Shown here one piece after another: positions 1 through 5,240 of a stretch of DNA of 5,240 bases. Source of the DNA: an uncultured Flavobacteriales bacterium (lineage in GTDB: Bacteria; Bacteroidota; Bacteroidia; Flavobacteriales; Schleiferiaceae); NCBI GenBank assembly GCA_903821715.1, contig CAIJMB010000035.1, forward strand, positions 1 through 5,240. The letters are read 5' to 3'. The notes beneath the pieces are model-generated. The model was not told the DNA's origin. It did no database searches and worked only from the letters and a program-made list of their open reading frames with translations. The translations under genes and the position numbers were made by a program. Numbering within the stretch: the first letter of the stretch is position 1; the number at the start of each line of letters is the position of its first letter.

Positions 1-102
1 GTGCGCAAGATTTACAGCGGGTTTTACGGGCCCGGAACCCCAGAGTACGAGCCATGGCTTCAGGAAACCACGGCCTTCATCGAAAAGCTTCGGGCTGAGT
101 GA
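1..102 (+). CDS. C-terminal end of an unidentified protein (5' end outside the window)
   Basis: Frame 1 is open from the first base to a TGA at 100-102 and gives 34 residues, beginning VRKIYSGFYGPGTPEYEPW and ending IEKLRAE. The segment has a Gly/Pro/aromatic-rich stretch followed by a likely amphipathic terminal helix, as a folded protein's C-terminus might. The next gene's GTG start overlaps its stop by 4 bases (GTGA), the usual sign of two genes in one operon, which supports this frame being real. I do not recognise the family and assign no function. A small separate ORF starting at the GTG at base 1 is formally possible but less likely than a truncated upstream gene. Confidence 0.55.
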   Translation: MRKIYSGFYGPGTPEYEPWLQETTAFIEKLRAE

Positions 103-620
103 AGAAGGGTCCCGAGGCGTTTTTAAAGCGTTTGAAGCGTCAGCCTCCGCGCGACCTCGACGCAGTGGTACACGGGCTTCACGAGGCCGTGTTCGCCAAG
201 ACGGACTGCCTGACCTGCGCCAACTGCTGCAAGACGACGGGGCCGCTGTGGACCGAGCGCGACAAGGAGCGCGTAGCCAAGCGCTTGGGTCTCAAAACAG
301 CTGATTTTGAGGCCAGCTACTTGCGAATCGACGAAGAAGACGACTGGGTGCTCAAGCAACTGCCTTGCCCGTTTTTGGAGTCCGACAACTCCTGCTCCAT
401 TTATGAGGATCGCCCGAAGGCCTGCCGCGAGTACCCGCATACCGACCGGGTGAAGCAGGTCCAAATTTTGGAGTTGACCGCCAAGAATGCGTTGGTTTGC
501 CCTGCGGTGGGCGAAATCGTCCAGCGCATGGAGGCCATCTATGCCGAGAAGTCGGCTACGCCCGCGGGGCGCGGAACGGCAGCAGCCACGCCAGCGCCAC
601 GACGAGGACGGCGCCGATGA
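99..620 (+). CDS. YkgJ family cysteine-cluster protein (putative Zn/Fe-binding)
   Basis: A 173-residue protein with the hallmark C-x2-C-x2-CC cluster at Cys37, Cys40, Cys43 and Cys44. Further cysteines lie at 90 (in LPCPFL), 99 (in NSCSIYEDRP), 109 (in KACREYP) and 134 (in LVCPA). This is the CxxCxxCC family (Pfam PF03692), thought to bind a zinc or iron/iron-sulfur centre; the biochemical role is unknown. No signal peptide or membrane segment is seen, so it is probably cytoplasmic. The GTG start at 99 is fixed by an in-frame TGA at 96-98 directly before it, and no in-frame ATG occurs before codon 144. The start overlaps the previous gene's stop by 4 bases, and no Shine-Dalgarno is visible, so translation is probably coupled. 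The last ~22 residues are a Pro/Ala/Arg-rich tail ending RRGRRR, read from DNA antisense to the symporter's final codons. The conserved domain ends before this, so the tail may be a run-through extension. Confidence 0.9.
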   Translation: MKKGPEAFLKRLKRQPPRDLDAVVHGLHEAVFAKTDCLTCANCCKTTGPLWTERDKERVAKRLGLKTADFEASYLRIDEEDDWVLKQLPCPFLESDNSCSIYEDRPKACREYPHTDRVKQVQILELTAKNALVCPAVGEIVQRMEAIYAEKSATPAGRGTAAATPAPRRGRRR

Positions 621-2208
621 GGTTGTACCAGAGGTAGCCGAGTTCGAGCCAGCCCGCAAGCGTTGCTGCGTGCAGGGAGAGGACGGCGGATTCCGCGAGG
701 ATTCCGCCCCAAAACACCGAGCGCCACGGCAGGCGCTTGAAGAGCCAGGCGCAGACAAAGATTCCGAGCATTGGACCATAAAACAGCGAACCAACTAAGT
801 TGACGAGCTGAATCAGGTTCTCGTAAAGGCTCGCCAAAAGGGCCACTCCCATTGCGGCCAGGCCCCAAAAAGCCGTAACCCAACGAGACGTTTGAAGCGT
901 TTCGCGCAGCCCGAGCGCGCGACCAAAGTCGATGACTGAGGTGGCCGCCAACGCATTGATTTCGGCGCTGGAACTAGACATGGCTCCGGCCATGATCACC
1001 GCGAGCAAAAGGCCAAGTAGGCCGACCGGCATGTGGCCAAGCGCCCAGCCCAAAAAGACGTAGTCCTGGTCCTTGGTTTCGAGGTGGGGCGCTGTGGCTT
1101 GAACCTCAGCCACCGCATCGGCCTTAAGGGCGTTGCGTCGCTCGTGGAGGCTAGCCAGTTGGGCTTGGCGCTCCCGGGTTTCAGGTTGGGCAGCAAGCTG
1201 CTGGCGCTGCTCGTTAACTTCGGCCCATTGTGCGTCGAGGTCCGGACGCATTCCGACCCACTCGCGGGCCACAGTAGGATTGTGCCAAAGGGGTTCATCT
1301 GCAAAGTGCATTCGGGCCAGCAAGAGCAGCCCGAGGCTCAAAATGAAGAGCTGCATGGGGAACTTGATCAGTCCGGTGAACAGGAATCCGCGCCGAATCT
1401 CAGTGAGGCTCTTTCCCCCGAGGTAGCGGCCGACTTGGCTTTGGTCGGTTCCGAAGTAAGCCATGGCCAAAAAGAATCCGCCGGCAAGCCCCGACCACAC
1501 CGTGTAGCGACTGGCTGGATTCCACTCAAAATCGAGGACTTGAGTGTGCCCGTAAGCCCGGTTGAGCGACCAAACCTCGTTCAACCCCTGCCCCTCGGGA
1601 AGCCCTTGAAGCAGCACCACAAAGGCGGTAACCAAGCCAAGCAAAATCACCATCATCTGTGCCGTTTGGGTCACTTCGACAGCTTTGTATCCGCCAAATG
1701 CGGTGTAGGCAATGACCACTGCACCGATTACCACAACGGTCACCTTAAGATTCCAACCAAAGATTGCAGACAGAACGATTGCCGGGGCATAAAGGGTGAT
1801 GCCGGCCGCTAGGCTCCGCGAAATAAGAAAAAGTGAAGCCGCCAGACCACGAACCCGCGGACCAAAAACACCTTCGAGGTACTCGTAGGCGGTTCGAGCT
1901 CCGCTGCGCATGTAGCGGGGAACTACCCACGCTCCGAGGACAAAGAGGGCCAGCGGCATTCCGAGGTAGAATTGGGCGAAGCGAAGTCCATCTCCAAAGC
2001 CTTGTCCCGGCGTGCTCAAAAAGGTGATGGCCGAGGCTTGTGTGGCGAGAATTCCGAGCGCCATAGTCAGCCAGTTGGTCTGATTCTGGCCACTTAAAAA
2101 CTCGGTTGCTGAGGCCTTTTGGCGCGACTTCCACATGCCGTAGATCGCGATTCCGCCAATGGTAAGCACCAGTGCAGCGAGGTCGAGCGGGCGCAAACTA
2201 GCGGTCAT
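556..2208 (-). CDS. Sodium:solute symporter (SSS/SLC5 family) of the inner membrane
   Basis: A 550-residue, strongly hydrophobic protein with about 13 predicted membrane helices (roughly 8-25, 45-66, 77-97, 119-140, 155-175, 181-200, 236-255, 275-298, 383-408, 440-461, 463-488, 495-517, 524-545). Family marks include a broken first core helix (ATQASAITFLSTPGQGFGDG, 55-74), the segment FGTDQSQVGRYLGGKS (252-267), and MSSSSAEINALAATSVIDF (410-428). In the family the last of these carries the serines of the Na+ site, here within Ser411-414. It should use the sodium gradient to import a small organic solute; the substrate cannot be inferred. A charged, probably coiled-coil loop (about 301-380) precedes the Na+-site helix, which from memory is usual in Bacteroidota members. 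The ATG at 2208 is preferred: it gives a normal N-terminus directly before the first helix and overlaps the upstream deacetylase by 11 bases. An ATG at 2307 would add 33 non-membrane residues and a 110-base overlap. The stop (TAG) lies inside the convergent YkgJ gene. Confidence 0.95.
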   Translation of the reverse strand: MTASLRPLDLAALVLTIGGIAIYGMWKSRQKASATEFLSGQNQTNWLTMALGILATQASAITFLSTPGQGFGDGLRFAQFYLGMPLALFVLGAWVVPRYMRSGARTAYEYLEGVFGPRVRGLAASLFLISRSLAAGITLYAPAIVLSAIFGWNLKVTVVVIGAVVIAYTAFGGYKAVEVTQTAQMMVILLGLVTAFVVLLQGLPEGQGLNEVWSLNRAYGHTQVLDFEWNPASRYTVWSGLAGGFFLAMAYFGTDQSQVGRYLGGKSLTEIRRGFLFTGLIKFPMQLFILSLGLLLLARMHFADEPLWHNPTVAREWVGMRPDLDAQWAEVNEQRQQLAAQPETRERQAQLASLHERRNALKADAVAEVQATAPHLETKDQDYVFLGWALGHMPVGLLGLLLAVIMAGAMSSSSAEINALAATSVIDFGRALGLRETLQTSRWVTAFWGLAAMGVALLASLYENLIQLVNLVGSLFYGPMLGIFVCAWLFKRLPWRSVFWGGILAESAVLSLHAATLAGWLELGYLWYNLIGAVLVVALAWLLPFRAPRA

Positions 2209-4222
2209 GAGCAACGAGGTTGGCAAGGATTCGGTAGGCACCTGGAACCCCTGCACGCCACTGGCGGAACAAGGACAGCGCACAGTAGGTGACGCTTCCG
2301 TCGCCATAGGAGGCCGTAATCAGTGCACCTTGAGTCAGAGGCTCGCCCGGGTCAGACCATGCGATGAGCGGGGTAAAATCAATGGGCCATGTTTGGCCGA
2401 AGTAGAGTCCGCGTTCTTGAACCCAGCCATTGAAATCACTCGCATCCAGCACATTGGGCGTCGTCATTAACGGGTGCTTGGGCGCCAAAAACTGCGGAAC
2501 CGCATCTTCGCGCGTCACCCGCTGGCGGCCCAACGCAAAGGGCAACGGGCCCATCTGCTCCGCCGTACGGTCGCTGCTGGCGGTCGCGTACTGCATGACG
2601 AGGCGGCCTCCGTGGCGGATCCACGGTTCGAGAACGGCATTCGCACGGTCCATTCCCGGGGTGGCGTTGTAGGCGCGGACTCCGGTAACCACCGCCGCAA
2701 GTCCTTCAAGGTCGGCGGCAGTCATGCTCAAGGGGTCGAGCTGCCGCACCTCGAATCCGAGCTGGGACAAAGCAAGCGCGGCGTCGTCGCCGGCACCCTC
2801 GATGACGCCCACATTCAAGGCGGGCAGCGACATGGGCACAAAGCGCAGCGGAATTCCGCCATCTACCCACACTTCGGTGTGCGGAATGTGGTCGTAGCGC
2901 ACTTCGACTACTTGACGCACCGGGTTGCCGTCAATCGTGAAGGTGAGCTCGCCATCGACCGGATTGCTTCCGGGCTCGAGGCGCACCGCAAAGGCCTGAA
3001 CCGGATCAGATTCCGGCTGCGCCGACCATTTTAAGCGTTTCGGACTCAAAAGTTTCCACCCATTTGGAACGTGGACCTCTACGTCAAACGACTTGGCCAA
3101 GGCCCACCGCGTAAACCGAACCGGAATTTCGTAAGGGCGCTTCGACGTCGCAATTACACTCGGCACATCCAACGCTACGCTGAGCGGATCCGCTGGGACG
3201 CTGGGGCGGCGTAGCTCGCCCTTGACCCGGTCCGCGGTGACGTACCACGCGGGCTGCAACGGACTCGCCTCACGCTCGAAGCGTTGGCCGGGAGCCATTA
3301 ATGCGCCGTCCACAGCTACGGACTCCCTGCCCTCGTTGATGATGACTTCCGTGCGCTTTAGCGCGATGCTGTCGCGGTCGGTGTACCAAGGGCGGTCGGC
3401 CCGAACCTCACGCCAAATGTGCACATCTTGCGCAGGGTTGGCCGGCAACGCCACGGTGAAGTCCACAGGCGTTCCCGAAAGCAACTTCAGATATTCCGTT
3501 CGGAATCCATGATCGTTCTCTGCCCCAAAGCCTTGGGACTTGTGCATGCTGCGGGCCTCGGTTCCGATTTGAAGCACCGACTTGCCCAAAGCCTCGTGGT
3601 AGCCGCCAATCTGCAGGCGCACCAAGCTGTCACCTAATGGCGCATTCTCGAGGTCCTTGGCCCACCAAGTCGACGTATTCCAGTAGACAGCGCGCGGAGC
3701 CCAATCCCCATTGCACTTGCGGTCACGCTGCAGGCGGGCAAAAAGATCTAAGGCCAACATGGCTGAGGCAGTGTGGTGGCCGTGTCCGGCCCTTGAATCG
3801 GGCGGAAAGCGCGTCACAATCACGTCGGGTCGAAATTCTGCGGCCAATGAAAAGAGTTCGCCGAGGACTTGCTCACGGTTCCATATTGAAAACGTCTCTT
3901 CAGGGTTCGTGCTGAACCCAAAATCTGGAGCTGACGTAAAAAACTGATGGGCCCCATCAATTTGGCGAGCAGCGCGGAGCTCGGACTCGCGAATGGCACC
4001 CAATGCAGGACCCAATTCGGGGCCGATTAAGTTTTGACCGCCTTCTCCGCGGGTCAAACTTACATAGGCGACGTCGCGCCCCTCGGCCCTCGACCAGTGT
4101 GCGATGAGCCGGGTATTTTCGTCGTCGGGGTGCGCCGCGACGTACAAAATGCGCTGCACGGGCTGAGCCGTTGCCGCAGTCAGGATCAGCGCCCACGCAA
4201 ACATTAAACGATACTTGTGCAT
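2198..4222 (-). CDS. Secreted PIG-L (LmbE-like) family deacetylase with C-terminal GATase-like domain
   Basis: A 674-residue exported protein. A signal peptide spans about 1-19 (hydrophobic core FAWALILTAATA, likely cleaved after Ala19). The PIG-L domain (PF02585, about 24-250) carries AHPDDE with His31 and Asp34 as expected metal ligands and Asp33 as expected general base. GHGHHTASAML at 146-156 supplies His147 and His150, matching the HxxH pair of MshB-type enzymes. Family members hydrolyse N-acetyl groups from sugar derivatives in a Zn-dependent way. RSMHKSQGFG (224-233) matches what I recall of large Bacteroidota homologues. A beta-sandwich-like region follows (about 360-450), then a ThuA/class I glutamine-amidotransferase-like fold (about 468-674). 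That fold's expected nucleophile elbow reads TGVRAYN (513-519) with no cysteine, so glutaminase activity is unlikely. Relatives are, from memory, about 800-840 residues; this one seems to lack a segment after about residue 257. It overlaps the symporter by 11 bases. A cytoplasmic bacillithiol-type deacetylase is unlikely given the signal peptide and size. Confidence 0.94.
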   Translation of the reverse strand: MHKYRLMFAWALILTAATAQPVQRILYVAAHPDDENTRLIAHWSRAEGRDVAYVSLTRGEGGQNLIGPELGPALGAIRESELRAARQIDGAHQFFTSAPDFGFSTNPEETFSIWNREQVLGELFSLAAEFRPDVIVTRFPPDSRAGHGHHTASAMLALDLFARLQRDRKCNGDWAPRAVYWNTSTWWAKDLENAPLGDSLVRLQIGGYHEALGKSVLQIGTEARSMHKSQGFGAENDHGFRTEYLKLLSGTPVDFTVALPANPAQDVHIWREVRADRPWYTDRDSIALKRTEVIINEGRESVAVDGALMAPGQRFEREASPLQPAWYVTADRVKGELRRPSVPADPLSVALDVPSVIATSKRPYEIPVRFTRWALAKSFDVEVHVPNGWKLLSPKRLKWSAQPESDPVQAFAVRLEPGSNPVDGELTFTIDGNPVRQVVEVRYDHIPHTEVWVDGGIPLRFVPMSLPALNVGVIEGAGDDAALALSQLGFEVRQLDPLSMTAADLEGLAAVVTGVRAYNATPGMDRANAVLEPWIRHGGRLVMQYATASSDRTAEQMGPLPFALGRQRVTREDAVPQFLAPKHPLMTTPNVLDASDFNGWVQERGLYFGQTWPIDFTPLIAWSDPGEPLTQGALITASYGDGSVTYCALSLFRQWRAGVPGAYRILANLVAHDR

Positions 4223-4261
4223 TCCGGTTCTAAATTGTGCCTCTTATTCCGTATTCAGCCG
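4223..4261. promoter_or_regulatory. Short divergent intergenic region between deacetylase and peptidase genes
   Basis: Only 39 bases separate the two opposing ATG codons. The gap is more AT-rich than its surroundings, consistent with promoter DNA, but I find no exact match to the Bacteroidota -7 element TAnnTTTG with a properly spaced -33 TTG on either strand. A one-mismatch version, TACTTGTG at 4212-4219 on the plus strand, sits inside the deacetylase start region and would place a transcript start about 35 bases before the peptidase ATG. It lacks a clear -33 partner. No strong ribosome binding site precedes either ATG. That promoters for both genes lie here or overlap the neighbouring 5' coding ends is inferred from the divergent layout. 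Confidence 0.35.
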
Positions 4262-5240
4262 ATGAAATTACGCCTACTTGCCGTGGCCGCCGTGGTGGCC
4301 CTTCAACTTTCCGCCCAAAGCAATGCAGCAAAGCCCGCCCGGGTACTTTTGCAGTCCGGAGTATACCAGCTCACTGAAACCAATTTGATTGAGCTTTCAA
4401 AGCCGTTGACTGGCGAATCGCGCGATCGCGTGGTACGCGTATTCGCCTTTGCGCGTCCGCTGACAGAGCTCGAGTGGGCCAACTGGTCGGCGCGCGGAGC
4501 CGTGAACCACGGCTACCTCCCGCTCAACGCCTACCTCGTTGAGATTCCTGTCAATGCACGTTCGGCGTGGGCCTTTGTTGCGGAACTTCCGCTTCAGGGA
4601 GCAGCTCCTTTTTCAGGCTCCATGAAGCTGAGCAATACCCTGGCCAACGGAGAATTTCCCGAGTATGCATGGGTTGGAAGCGAGGTGGAATTGGTTGTGG
4701 TTCCGCTCGCGACTGCTTCACGTACAGCACTCTCTGCCAACCTCGACCGCATCGGTACAGTCATCGCCACCGGAGCGCACGGAATCAGCGTTCGGATTAA
4801 CCCAAGTGACCTGCAGCGCGTCGCCGCGCTTCCCGAAGTGCAGTTTGTACAACCTAAAGAGGCTCCGGGCGAGCCTGAAAACCTCATTGGCACCAAAAAC
4901 CACCGCGCGACGGCGATCCGCGTACCCTTCCCCGGAGGACGCAACTACCGCGGCACCGGCGTGGTGGTCGGCCACGGCGACGACGGCGACATTGAGCCCC
5001 ACGTCGACTTCAAAGGACGAATCACAGCCAACCTCAGCGGCCCCAGCCAAGGCGACCACGGCGACCACGTTGCCGGAACAATCATGGGCGCTGGCAACAT
5101 CGACCCCGACGGAGAGGGCCAAGCTCCAGGCGCTTCACTCGTGTACTACGACTACCCCGGCAACCTCAACAGCGTCGACGCGCACTACACGACCTACGGG
5201 GTGCGCGTCACAGCCAGTAGCTATTCCAACGGCTGCAATA
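4262..5240 (+). CDS. Exported S8 (subtilisin-like) serine peptidase, 3' end outside the window
   Basis: The frame opens at ATG 4262 and stays open for 326 codons to the window edge, with no stop. A signal peptide covers about residues 1-20 (basic KLR, then LLAVAAVVALQLSA). Residues about 25-215 look like a propeptide/N-terminal region, ending in a segment typical of subtilisin propeptides (RVAALPEVQFVQP). The peptidase domain starts near residue 230. VVVGHGDDGDI (234-244) contains the expected catalytic Asp240, in the variant D-D-G instead of the usual D-S/T-G. DHGDHVAGTIMGAG (265-278) carries the expected catalytic His266, with HGDHVAGT in place of HGTHVAGT. SYSNGCN at the edge is also familiar from Bacteroidota members. 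The catalytic serine, and any C-terminal type IX secretion sorting domain, would lie beyond the window, so activity cannot be confirmed. It probably degrades extracellular protein. It is divergent from the deacetylase gene, with no visible functional link. Confidence 0.92.
   Translation, partial: MKLRLLAVAAVVALQLSAQSNAAKPARVLLQSGVYQLTETNLIELSKPLTGESRDRVVRVFAFARPLTELEWANWSARGAVNHGYLPLNAYLVEIPVNARSAWAFVAELPLQGAAPFSGSMKLSNTLANGEFPEYAWVGSEVELVVVPLATASRTALSANLDRIGTVIATGAHGISVRINPSDLQRVAALPEVQFVQPKEAPGEPENLIGTKNHRATAIRVPFPGGRNYRGTGVVVGHGDDGDIEPHVDFKGRITANLSGPSQGDHGDHVAGTIMGAGNIDPDGEGQAPGASLVYYDYPGNLNSVDAHYTTYGVRVTASSYSNGCN

Noticed and set aside
597..616. Inverted repeat GCGCC...GGCGC near the convergent gene ends, considered as a bidirectional terminator.
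   Set aside because: The stem is only about 5 bp, no T-run follows on either strand, and it lies within symporter codons; too weak to call.
128..900. A shared 12-mer CGTTTGAAGCGT at 129-140 and 889-900, considered as a repeated regulatory or uptake-type motif.
   Set aside because: Only two copies were noticed, both inside coding regions on frames that explain the sequence; most likely chance.
1033..1812. A 259-codon plus-strand ORF opposite the symporter.
   Set aside because: It lies wholly antisense to a clearly recognisable membrane transporter. Its translation shows no domain or coherent composition; it is a shadow of the high-GC coding strand.
2209..2307. An upstream ATG at 2307 that would extend the symporter by 33 residues.
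   Set aside because: The added residues are not membrane-like, are unlike family N-termini, and come from codons of the conserved PIG-L C-terminus. ATG 2208 fits family start position and operon overlap better.
2474..3034. A 186-codon plus-strand ORF opposite the PIG-L gene.
   Set aside because: Fully antisense to the conserved C-terminal half of the deacetylase, with no recognisable motif and a His/Arg/Gly-rich composition typical of a shadow frame.
4594..5122. Minus-strand ORFs at 4594-4944 and 4718-5122.
   Set aside because: Both lie opposite the S8 peptidase frame, which has a signal peptide and catalytic motifs. The Val/Ala/Gly-rich translations reflect its codon pattern.

Overview
The window most likely comes from a member of the Bacteroidota, probably a Flavobacteriales-type marine or aquatic lineage with fairly high GC. 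The support is protein resemblance: a secreted, multi-domain PIG-L (LmbE-like) protein paired with a sodium:solute symporter, and an S8 peptidase of the kind these bacteria export. The absence of clear Shine-Dalgarno sequences also fits. The assignment below phylum level is a guess, and GC was judged by eye.

Layout. Positions 1-102 (+) hold the last 34 codons of an unidentified gene. A YkgJ-type cysteine-cluster protein (99-620, +) overlaps it by 4 bases. Converging on it from the other strand is a two-gene unit, read right to left: a secreted PIG-L family deacetylase with a C-terminal glutamine-amidotransferase-like domain (4222-2198, -), then an SSS/SLC5-type sodium:solute symporter (2208-556, -). 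These two overlap by 11 bases. The symporter's 3' end runs 65 bases into the 3' end of the YkgJ gene. After a divergent gap of only 39 bases, an exported subtilisin-like S8 peptidase begins (4262, +) and leaves the window unfinished.

How they may work together. The deacetylase and symporter overlap in the arrangement expected of a co-transcribed, translationally coupled pair. A reasonable inference is that the exported deacetylase modifies an N-acetylated sugar or related compound outside the cytoplasm and the Na+-driven carrier imports a product; the substrate cannot be read from the sequence. The YkgJ protein and the peptidase show no evident functional link to this pair.

The window is almost entirely coding. 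I see no RNA gene, mobile element, CRISPR array, attachment site, clear promoter consensus or clear terminator, and no gene-free stretch longer than 39 bases. I found no convincing new biological system. The points most worth a second look are the coupled deacetylase-symporter pair, the apparently shortened middle of the deacetylase, and the run-through convergent overlap at 556-620.
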